Shown piece by piece: positions 11,672 through 21,643 of a DNA stretch of 64,000 nucleotides (its first letter is position 1; the number at the start of each line of letters is the position of its first letter). Source of the stretch: Dama dama (Eukaryota; Chordata; Mammalia; Artiodactyla; Cervidae); assembly GCF_033118175.1 (NCBI RefSeq), contig NC_083691.1, positions 60,726,001 through 60,790,000 of the forward strand, given 5' to 3'. The notes beneath the pieces were generated by a model. It saw nothing but the letters and a program-made list of their open reading frames with translations. It made no database searches and had not been told where the DNA came from. The position numbers and the translations under genes are program-made.

Positions 11672-12099
11672 GAAAGGATGTCTTAAATAAGATGCAGAAA
11701 CTACTAACCATAAAGAAAAAAAAATTGGCAAAAATGACTACATTAAAATTAAATTCCATTAACAAAGGATCCTTAAACAAAGTGGAAAGCAATGCCACAG
11801 TCTGGAAGATAGAATCAATAAAGGATTAGTAGCCAGACTATAAAGATATGCTATAAAATCACATTTTAAAAACCAATAGAAAAGTGGGCAAGGGATAAAA
11901 ACAGGCAATTTTCAAAAAAGTAAACACATATGGACAAAAAACATCTGAATATATGCCCAACCTCAATAATAATTAGGGACACAAATAAAAATAACAAGTC
12001 ACTGTTTCATACTCACTGAACTGATAAAAATTAAAGTCTATCAGTATCTGGTAACCATGCACAAACATTCAGACTCTCAAGTGAGAAACTGGAACTCTG

Positions 12100-12560
12100 T
12101 GGTGATCACATGATTTGTTTTGGCCAATTAAATGTGAGCAGAAATGATGTGTGTCACTTCTGTGCAGAAACTTTCACAGAGTGGAAGCCCTTTAGTTCTC
12201 TGTCTCTGCCTCTCAGAAGCATGTGTCAGGATGGATCCTCTCAGCCCAGGTCCCTGAGTGACTGCAATGAATAGCCTTTCACTGCTGACCTGCACTGCAG
12301 TTGCAGCACGAAATAAACTTTGGAATTAAGCCACTGGTGGTTCTCGGTTGTGTGCTTGTGTGCTAAGTCACTTCAGTTGTGTCCAAATCTAATGGAGTGG
12401 ATTGCCATGCCCTCCTCAAGGGGCTCTTCCCCACCCAGGGATCGAACCCAAGTCTCTTGTCTCCTGCATTGGCAGATGGGTTCTTTATCACTAGTTCCAT
12501 CTGGGAAGCCCAGTTCTTGGTTATTGAGGCTTAATTTAGCCATCTCAATTGATATAACCT
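12100..12560 (+). repeat. Ancient LTR-like repeat with poly(A) signal
   Basis: GTTTTGGCCAATTAAATGTG, TGTGTGTCACTTCTGTGC, CACGAAATAAACTTTGGAAT and TAAGCCACTG...TTGAGGCTTAATTTAGCC form a common old mammalian repeat, family name uncertain. Split by a Bov-tA. Confidence 0.5.
12365..12512 (-). repeat. Bov-tA SINE, partial
   Basis: Antisense: AGTCACTTCAGTTGTGTCC, GAGTGGATTGCCATGCCCTC, CATCTGGGAAGCCC; the central Bov-A part is deleted. Confidence 0.8.
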
Positions 12561-13080
12561 TCATTGTTGGTGACAAAGCAGAAATGATGGGGACCTTCAC
12601 ATATATGCTAGCAGGCCAGGCTGGTGGGGCAACTCTGGAAAATAGTTGACTTGTGCAACTCACAGATGCACAAAGACAATGATCAAATGTTTCTACTTCA
12701 GTATTATTTTACAAAAAAAAAAAAAAATTAAAATAAACTCAATGCCCATTGATAGGAAATAAACATATTTTTGTAGATTCACAGAATAGATGACTATGGA
12801 GTAGCTAAAATAAATAAAGAGAAGTTATCTGTCTCAAAAATGTATAAATCTCAAAAATGCAGAGTATAAAAAATCAAATGAGATACACAGAGTGAGTTCA
12901 TTATACTAAATTTAATACTAAATTTAAATAGTATTTTATGTTGTGGATACATAGTATATGTAGTAAAATTACAACATGCATGGGCATAATAGACCTATAG
13001 AATAAACATACAAAAGCACTGTTATGGGAATAGGCAATTCTGTTGAAAGGATGCGAAATTTAAACTCGATATTTTAAGTG

Positions 13081-13522
13081 GTGCTCCTTGTTGTTGTTTT
13101 TTTTTTACCCTTTTCTTCCTTTTTCTCATTTGCCTTCCAGGATTCCTCCTTATGTATTTTAGCTAAAATTCCTTTTAACAGTTCTTTCCTCAATATTCTA
13201 TTTCCCTCTACAACCAATATGCATATGTGCACTTGGCAAGGAAGACTAAGCGAGCATCAAGCTTAATGTGACTTAAACTATGGTTTTCTTATACTTTGGC
13301 ACCACCTTATGGCAGCACTCTGGTGAATGCACTGTACTGTAGCACATATATAGTGCAATATATATGCTTTCATATATTCTGAAAACATCAGAATATATGC
13401 TTTCTTTATTTTTTTATGCTCCTGAACACAATGTTGGCTGAGGTTTACAGTGTCAGTCACTTAAAGATGGCATGTCACATAATAAAGTTCTCAACCTCTC
13501 TCACAACAGTTACCTGGTGACC
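13081..13522. other. Unassigned intergenic sequence
   Basis: No repeat or gene recognised between the L1 remnants; a direct duplication of CAGAATATATGCTTTC-like text near 13366-13405 is the only structure seen. Confidence 0.4.
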
Positions 13523-13543
13523 TTTAAAAAAATACTAACTTAG
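13523..13543 (+). repeat. Target-site duplication, copy 1 of 3
   Basis: T3A7TACTAACTTAG; identical to 17355-17375 across the L1. A third, near-identical copy ends at 17693 beyond the adjacent SINE. Confidence 0.9.
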
Positions 13544-16500
13544 CACCTCAATACATAAGGCAAATGCTAACAAGTATAAAAGGGGAAATTAACAGTAACA
13601 CAATAATAGTGGGTGACTTTAATGCCTTAGTCACACCTATGGATAGATCAACCAAACAGAAAATTAGCAAGGAAACACAAGATTTAAATGATACAATGGA
13701 CCAGATAGACCCAATTGATATCTATAGGGCATTTCATGCAAAAACAATGGATTTCACCTTTTTCCTCAAAGGAACATGGAACATTCTCCAGGATAGATCA
13801 CATCCTGGGCCATAAATTTAGCCTTGGTTACATTTTAAAAAATTGAAATCATTTCAGGCGTCTTTTCTGACCACAATGTATCTGTATATCAATGTATCTA
13901 ATCACAAGTTGATGTACGATTAGACATCAACTACAGGAAAAAAAAAAAAACTATTAAAAATACAAACACATGGAGGCTAAACAACATGCTTCTGAATAAC
14001 CAACAGATAATGGAAGATATCAAAAAGGAAATCAAAATATACATAGAAACAAATGAAAACACAATAACTCAAAACCTATGGGATTCAGTAAAAGCAATGC
14101 TAAGAGGTAGTTTCATAGCAATACAAGCCTACCTCAAGAAACAAGAGAAACATCAAATAAACAACCTAACTTTACACCCAAAGCAACTAGAGAAAGAAGA
14201 AAAGAATAACCCCAAAGTTAGTAGAAGGAAATAAATCATAAAAATCAGAGCAGAAATAAATGAGAAAGAAATGAAGGAGACTATAGCAAAAATCAACAAA
14301 CTAAAAGCTGGTTCTTTGAGAAGATAAATAAAATAGACAAATTGTTAACCAGACTCATCAAGAAAAAAAGAGAGAAGAATCAAATCAATAAAATTAGAAA
14401 TGAAAATGGAGAAATCACAATAGACAACACAGAAATACAAAAGATCATAGACTACTATGAGCAATTATATGTCAATAAAATGGACCACTTGAAAGAAATG
14501 GATAAATTCTTAGAAAAGGATAACCTTCCAAAACTGAACCAGGAAGAAATAGAAAATCTTAACAGACCCATCACAGGCACGGAAATTGAAACTGTAATAA
14601 AAAATCTTCCAACAAACAAAAGCCCTGGACCAGATGGCTTCACAGGGGAATTCTACCAAAAATGTAGAGAAGAGCTAACACCTATACTACTCAAACTCTT
14701 CCAGAAAACTGAAGAGGAAGGTAAACTCCCAAACTCATTCTGAGGCCACCATTACCCTGATACCAAAACCAAAGATGCCACAAAGAAAGAAAACTACAGG
14801 CCAATATCACTGATGAACACAGATGCAAAAATCCTCAACAAAATTCTAGGAAAGAGAATCCAACAACATATTAAAAAGATCATACATCATGACCAAGTGG
14901 GCTTTATCCCAGGGATGCAAGGATTCTTCGATATTTGCAAATCAGTCAATGTGATACACCATATTAACAAATTGAAAGATAAAAACCAGATGATTATCTC
15001 AAGAGATGCAGAGAAAGCCTTTGACAAAATTCAATACCTATTTATGATCAAAACTCTCCAGAAAGCAGGGACAGAAGGAACATACCTCAATATAATAAAA
15101 GCCATATACAACAAACCCACAGCAAACATTATCCTCAATGGTGAAAAATTGAAAGCATTTCCCCTGAAATCAGGAACAAGACAAGGGTGCCCACTCTCAC
15201 CACTACTATTCAACATAGTTTTGGGAGTCCTAGCCACAGAAATCAGAGAAGAAAAAGAAATAAAAGGAATCCAAACTGGAAAAGAAGAAGTAAAACTCTG
15301 TTTGCAGATGACATGATCCTCTACATAGAAAATCCTAAAGACACCACCAGAAACTTACTAGAGCTAATCAAGGAATATAGTAAAGTTGCAGGATATAAAA
15401 TTAATATGCAGAAATCCCTTGCATTCCTATACACTAACAATGAGAAAACAGAGAAACTAAGGAAACAATCCCATTCACCACTGCAACAAAAAGAATAAAA
15501 TACATAGGAATAAATTTACCTAAAGAAACAAAAGACTTGTATATAGAAAATGATTATAAAACACTGATGAAAGAAATCAAAGATGACACAAAGAGATGGA
15601 GAAATATGCCATGCTCATGGATTGGAAGAATCAATACAGTGAAAATGAGTATACTATCCAAAGCAATCTACAGATTCAATGCAATCCCCATCAAACTAGC
15701 AATGGTATTTTTCACAGAACTAGAACAAGTAATTTCACAATTTGTATGAAAACACAAAAAGCCTTGACTAGCCAAAGCAATCTTGAGAAAGAAGAATGGA
15801 ACTGGAGCAAGCACCCTCCCTGACTTCAGACTATACCACAAAGCTACAGTCATCAAGACAGTATGGTACTGGCACAAAGACAGAAATACAGATCAATGGA
15901 ACAAAACAGAAAGCCCAGAGATAAATCCATGCACCTATGGACACCTTATGTTTGACAAAGGAGACAAAAATATACAATGGGGAAAAGACAAGCTCTTTAT
16001 TAACAAGTGGTGCTGGGAAAACTGGTCAATTGCCAGTTTTTAAAAGAATGAAACTAGAACACCATCTAACACCATACATAAAAATAAACTTAAAATGGAT
16101 TAAAGATCTAAATGTAAGACCAGAAACTATAAAACTCTTAGAGGAAAACATAGGCAGAACACTCTCTGACATAAATCACAGCAAGACCTACTCCATTATC
16201 CACCTCCAAGAGTGATGGAAATAAAAGCAAAAATAAACAAATGTGACCTAATTAAACTTAAAAGCTTTTGCACAATGAAGGAAACCATAGGCAAGGTGAA
16301 AAGGCAGCCTTCAGAATGGGAGAAAATAATAGCAAATGAAACAACTGACAAAGAATTAATCTCCAAAATATATAAGCAGCTCATGCAGCTCAATACCAGA
16401 AAAATGAGCAACCCAATCAAAAAGTGGGTCAAAGAATTAAACAGACATTTCTCCAAAGAAGACATACAGATGGCTAGCAAACACATGAAAAGATGTTCAA

Positions 16501-17354
16501 CATTACTCATCATCAGAGAAATGCAAATCAAAACCACAATGAGGTATCATCTCACGCTGGTCAGAATGGCTGTCATCAAAAAGTCCATAAGCAATAAATG
16601 CTGGAGGGGGTGTGGAGAAAAGGGAACCCTCTTACACTGTTAGTAGGAAAGCAAACTGTTACAGCCCCGATGGAGAACAGTGTGGAGATTCCTTAAAAAA
16701 CTAGAAACAGAACTGCCATACAACCCAGCAATCCCACTGCTGGACAATCACACTGAGGAAACCAGAATTGAAAGAGACACAAGTACCCCAATGTTCATTG
16801 CAGCACTGTTACCTAGATATCCATTGGCAGATGAATGGATAAGAAATTGTAGTACATACATACAAGGGAATATTACTCAGTTATAAAAAAGAAAGCATTT
16901 GAGTCAGTTCTAATGGGGTGGATGAAACTGGAGCCTATTATACAGAATAAAGTAAGGTAGAAAGAGAAACACCAATACAGTATATTAACCCATACATATG
17001 GAATTTAGAAAGATGGTAATGATGACCGTATATGTAAGACAGCAAAAGAGACACAGATGTAAAGAACAGACTTTTGGACTCTGTGGGAGAAGGCAAGGGT
17101 GGGATGATTTGAGAGAACATCATTGAAATATGTACATTACCATATGTAAAATAGATGACCAGTGCAAGTTTGATTCATGAAGCAGGGCACCCAAATCTGG
17201 TGCTCTGGGACAACTCAGAGGGATGGGGTGGGTAGGGAGGAGGGAGGGGGGGTTCAGTGTGGGGGGACACACACACACACACCTGCGGCTGATTCATGTT
17301 GATGTAGGGCAAAAACCACAATATTGTAATTAGCCTCCAATTAAAATAAATAAA
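13544..17354 (+). pseudogene. 5'-truncated ruminant L1 with broken ORF2
   Basis: Begins inside the ORF2 endonuclease (LTSIKGEINSNTIIVGDFNA at 13564), continues through the RT (SPGPDGFTGEFYQ at 14620, DAEKAFDKIQ motif A near 15003, FADDMILYIE motif C near 15300) and the C-terminus, then the 3' UTR with a G-rich run (17220-17265) and a tail AATAAATAAATTT. Motifs A and C are in different frames, and several stops break the rest, so no protein is made. A perfect 21-bp TSD (13523-13543 = 17355-17375) bounds it. Confidence 0.92.
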
Positions 17355-17375
17355 TTTAAAAAAATACTAACTTAG
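17355..17375 (+). repeat. Target-site duplication, copy 2 of 3
   Basis: Identical to 13523-13543; shared boundary between the L1 and the following CHR SINE. Confidence 0.9.
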
Positions 17376-17672
17376 GACTTCCCTGGTGGTCCAATGGTTA
17401 AGAAGCCACCTGCCAATGCAGGGGACGCAGGTTCGATTCCTTGTCTGAGAAGATTCCACATGCCTCAAAGCAACTAAGCCCCTGTGTCACAGCTACTGAG
17501 CCCACGTGCCCTTAGAGCCTGTGCTCTGCAATGAGAAGCAACCACAATGAGAAGACTGCACACCACATCTAGAGAGTAGTCCCTGCTCACCAAAACTAGA
17601 GACAGCCTGTACACAGCAACAAAGACCCAGCACAGCCAACAAATTAAAAAAACAACGACTGATAAACTCATT
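17376..17672 (+). repeat. CHR-2-like SINE
   Basis: GACTTCCCTGGTGGTCCAAT head, GCAACTAAGCCCCTGTG, CAACAAAGACCCAGCACAGC, then A-rich end. Followed by AAAAATACTAACCTAG (ends 17693), the third copy of the target site. Confidence 0.88.
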
Positions 17673-17693
17673 AAAAAAAAAATACTAACCTAG

Positions 17694-18440
17694 ACCTACC
17701 TACTCCAAAACCACTGTCAGAGAGACTGAAACTGATTTGTTGGACAAAGATAGATGTCACTTAACAAAAATTCAGCTACGCTACTTACTGGGTAAAAGTC
17801 ATGTTTCTTCCCTGAGTATATGACTCCATACACTTAAACACTATCATATTATCATATCACTACTTACTGTTAGAAATTAATACACTTTAGAGACCCTTCC
17901 CCTCAAGTGCTTGTTCCTGATGTAAAATAATTTTGACAGTTGCCTACATTTCTTGCTGAAGCTTCATTTATTCTTAATTTTTTTGAAATTCTCATAATTT
18001 CAATGAGCAACAGCTTCTGGTTGCCTCATTTTTTTTTTAATTTGGGAAATATATTATCTATAGATGAGCATAGTCTGAAACAACAACCCACCATTCAAAA
18101 AGAACAAACATGAACCCTGTATTGCTTGTTTCATATATAATTTTACCAACAACATCAGAGTTATAGGGAGTCAAGATTAATAACATCAACAAGAGCAGTG
18201 AGAACATCTGACTGCTAAACTGTGGCCATGTTGTGAGTTTAACACAATTCAGAGAAGAGAGAGGTCAGCAGGTTCATGGAAGAGGTTATAGAGTTGAGTA
18301 GGGACTTGTAGCTAGAGGAAAACTTCGACAGGTAGCAAAAAGCACACGAGCAATCAAGATGGGGGGAATAGCATGCAGTAAGGCAAAAAAATGGCAATGA
18401 GCATAATATAGTTATTTCAAAATAATAATGATCTAATAAT
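17694..18440. other. Unassigned intergenic sequence
   Basis: No repeat family, gene or RNA recognised. Confidence 0.4.
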
Positions 18441-18600
18441 TAATAATGTTTCACATTTTTTTGAACACTTACATATGCCAGGCACGTTTTAAGTGCTTCA
18501 CACACATATTACCTGGTTTAACACAGTATTACTGTCACCCAGAGCACACTACTCAGGTCATTCTTTTCTGTTCCTGTTAGACAAATTGCCATGTCTGGGA
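18441..18600 (-). repeat. MIR SINE fragment
   Basis: TTTGAACACTTACATATGCC and AGGCACGTTTTAAGTGCTTC match the MIR core in antisense. Confidence 0.65.
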
Positions 18601-18729
18601 CTCAGTTTCTCTACCTGTTTAAAACAAGGCAGATAATACTGTACTATGCATATATGAGTGTACAGGTAAACACAAGGGACTGCATAGAAAATGATATACT
18701 TGTTAGGGTAAATTGGTAGATAAATGGTG

Positions 18730-19520
18730 GTGATTCTGTTTATTTTTTTTGAGGAACTTCCAGACTTTTGCAAAGTACAAAACAGCTGCGCCATTTTGCA
18801 TTCTGACCAGGAGTGTGTGAGGATTCCAATTTTGCACATTCTTGGAAACGTTATTAGGTGGCTTTTTGCTCATAAACCATTCTACAGGGTATAAAGTGGT
18901 AATTCATTGTGGCTTTCATTTGCCTTTCCTTGATGGCTAATGAGGTTGAGCATCTTTTCAAGCAGTTTTGGCCAGTCATTTTCTTTGGAGAAATGTCTAT
19001 TCAGATCCTTTACTATTTAAAAAAGTGGGTTGTCTTTTTAATGCTGAGCTTTAAGAGTTCTTTACATATTCTGGATATAAGTTCCTTATCAGATATATGC
19101 TTTGTAAATACATTCTGCCATCCTATGGGCAGTCTTTTCACTTTCTCGACTGCATCCAAATCTTTTCAACCTGGTCAAGTCCAATTTATCTACTTTTGTT
19201 GCTGTTGCTTGTGCTTTTAGTGTCATGTCTAAGTATCCATGGCCAAATCCAAAGTTGTTAAGATTTACCCCTGAGGCTTCCTCTAAGAGTTTTACATTCC
19301 TTTTGTTAAGTTCATTCTTCAGTACTTTATTATTTTTGATGTTATTATAAAAGGATGTTTAAAATGTCATTTTCATATTTTTCTAGTGTATAAAAATGGA
19401 TTTTTACATATTGATCTTGTGTCCTGATATCTTGAACTTAACTATATGTTCTAATAGTTGGTTTTGGTGGATTTCTTGGGATTTTCTATAAACAAGATAA
19501 CGTCATCTGTGATTAGATAT
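18730..19520 (-). repeat. Old L1 ORF2 3' region, antisense
   Basis: Antisense L1: CATTTGCCTTTCCTTGATGG, GAGCATCTTTTCAAGCAG, TTCTTTACATATTCTGGATA, GTCATGTCTAAGTATCCATG. Continues past the SINE to about 19660. Confidence 0.75.
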
Positions 19521-19638
19521 GGGCTTCCCTCATACTCAGTTGGTAAAGAATCCATCTGCAATGCGGGAGACCCTGGTTTAATTTCTGGGTTGGGAAGATC
19601 TGCTGGAGAAGGGATAGGCTACCCTCTCCAGTATTCTT
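19521..19638 (+). repeat. Solo left half of a dimeric Bov-tA
   Basis: Only the first head plus linker (GGGCTTCCCTCATACTCAG ... CCAGTATTCTTG). GATTAGATAT (19511-19520) and GATTAGGTAT (19639-19648) are a 10-bp TSD with one mismatch, so this half inserted by itself. Confidence 0.8.
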
Positions 19639-19759
19639 GATTAGGTATATTTACTTTTGCATTTGGATGCATTTCATTTTCTGACATTGGAGACAAATTG
19701 CAAACCAACAAATATAGAAAAATAATGAAACAACAATGTCAGATTTGTGATTTGTACGG

Positions 19760-20580
19760 GAATAAACTGTGATGATGTAATGAGTGACTTGGGTAGCTAC
19801 CTCAGATTGGGTACATAGAAATGCCTCCTGGGAGGAAATCTAAAATCGGAAGTATAATAAAGAAACTTCTCTTGGCAGTGGGACAGCTAATGCAAAGGAA
19901 CTAAAAGGTGGGAATGGGTTTACTTACTGGAGGAACAGGTAGACCATGTGACTGGAATGTAATAGCAAGAAGGGAAAGGAAACCTAAGAGGCAGCCAAGG
20001 GCTAGGCTGAATGTGACTGTATAAACCTGGGCAATGGAAATTGGGTTTTATTCTCAGTATGAAGAAGTGTTACTATAGTGTTAAGCAGGGAAGTGATGTG
20101 ATCTGAATCACACGTCAAAATTACTGTAATTGTTTTGTGTATAATAGAGGTTGAAGTGGGAGTTGGAAGCATGTAGGACCCTTGGAGATGTTACTAACCT
20201 GGAGTGGTAGGCCACGGCGATGGAGAGAAGCGAATGGATACAGCATACGGATGGGACTTGCTGATGAAATTGGATGTGGGGAGCAAAGGCAAAAGAGGAA
20301 TGATGAATAATTTCTAGAGACTCAGCTTACGCACTTGAGTGGGCAGTGGTGCCATTTACTGAGCAAGCAGGGAGTTGGTGGTGGGTTGGGGAGCTACATC
20401 ACAAGTCACGCTTCTATCATGTCAAGTTGGTGACACTTACTGATATTCCAAATACAAACGTCAAGTGGGCAGTTGGATTAAACAAGACTAGAACGACAGA
20501 GAGGGAGCTGGGGTCACTTGTTTTCAGTGTGAAGGAGCTGCCAGTGAGCCAGAAGGCACTCCAGGAGAGAATGGTTTAGG
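19760..20580 (+). repeat. Ancient mammalian interspersed repeat, family not assigned
   Basis: AAGCAGGGAAGTGATGTGAT, GATGGAGAGAAGCGAATGGA, GGACTTGCTGATGAAATTGG, GTGGTGCCATTTACTGAGC in the order of a widespread old repeat. An open frame at 20346-20579 lies entirely inside it and is not a gene. Confidence 0.6.
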
Positions 20581-20619
20581 CAATCCACAGTGAAACTGTT
20601 TCAAATGCTACAGGCCTAG

Positions 20620-20760
20620 TATGTGAGTTACTTTAGCTGCCTGAAAGTTTTTCTCCACCTGGAAAATGGGGGTAATACCCAGTCTGGGGGTTGCCTGTAA
20701 GACTAAAGGCAAGAGGCACTCAGAAAGCCAGTAACATCTCAGCACATACATTTAGCAACT
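20620..20760 (+). repeat. MIR-like fragment
   Basis: GAGTTACTTTAGCTGCCTG and TCTCCACCTGGAAAATGGGG resemble the MIR region around TTCCTCATCTGTAAAATGGG. Confidence 0.5.
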
Positions 20761-21305
20761 ACACTTCTACAACCACCTCTAGTTCATAAGAACTGGTCTT
20801 GGCATAGACAAGCATAAAGAGCAAAACTAGCTACATTTTCTGAAGTAAAGATAACCTTGGAGTAAGAGCTACTCTAAAACAACGGCTGCAGCCTCACTCT
20901 CCTTCAGTAAACCTCACCAAAAACTGCACAGGTCACTACCACCTATCAGGAAATAGTTTTCCTACCTAACTCTTCCTATAAATCCTGTTTACACTGCTTA
21001 AGTAAAGCAAGACTTTCAGTATAACAAAATAACAAATGATGCCACAGCAACTACTTAAGAATTAGGCACCTCTCACCTTTCTTGCATTAAACACACATCA
21101 GTCTTAACAACTCAAGTTAGAGGAAGAGGGGTATCCATCTTTCATTTTAAAGACTTTAAGGCCAATTCCCAAATATTAAAATAACAATGCAGCAATAATA
21201 CTAGCTAACATTTCTATTAGCCAGAAAACATTGTATTTATTTTGGAAATAATATCATTCCCATATCATCCTTCTCAATAGATCAGCCTTATCATTATTAT
21301 TATTA

Positions 21306-21424
21306 TTGGCTGTGAGTGAGGCATGCAGGATCTTATTCCCTGACCTTAGTTTCCAGGCCAGGGACTGAACCTGTCCCCCCTGCCTTGGAAACTGGAGTCT
21401 TAACCACTGGACTGCCGGGGAAGT
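21306..21424 (-). repeat. CHR-1-like SINE
   Basis: Antisense: GGATCTTATTCCCTGACC, GGGACTGAACCTG, GGACTGCCGGGGAAGTTT. Confidence 0.7.
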
Positions 21425-21429
21425 TTATC

Positions 21430-21608
21430 TGTGCTCAGTCATGTCCAACTCTGCCACCCCTTGGCTCCTCTGTCCATGGAATTTTCCAGCCAAGAATACT
21501 GGAGTGAATTGCCATTTCCTTCCCCAGGGGATCTTCCTGACCCAAGGAAGATCTGTATCTCCTGCACTGCAGGCAGATTCTTTACCACTGTGCCACAGGG
21601 GAAGCCCT
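21430..21608 (-). repeat. Bov-tA SINE
   Basis: Antisense: GTGCTCAGTCATGTCCAACT, ATACTGGAGTGAATTGCCAT, CCACAGGGGAAGCCC. Abuts the CHR SINE. Confidence 0.85.
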
Positions 21609-21643
21609 CAGGGAAGTCTCTAGATCAGTTTTAAATGACAGCA

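Larger units (their letters stand above)
11340..13080 (+). repeat. Old L1 ORF2 3' region, interrupted
   Basis: Sense L1 text (AAAATTGGCAAAAATGACTA, AAGTGGGCAAGGGATAAAAA, GACAAAAAACATCTGAATAT), broken by a CHR SINE (11490-11671), an LTR-like old repeat (about 12100-12560) and a Bov-tA (12365-12512). All frames broken. Confidence 0.55.

Noticed and set aside
14342..16643. Several long open frames with reverse-transcriptase motifs
   Set aside because: They are pieces of one L1 ORF2 in shifting frames inside a truncated, TSD-bounded L1; no intact enzyme.
20346..20579. 77-codon frame with gene-like composition
   Set aside because: Lies inside an ancient interspersed repeat.
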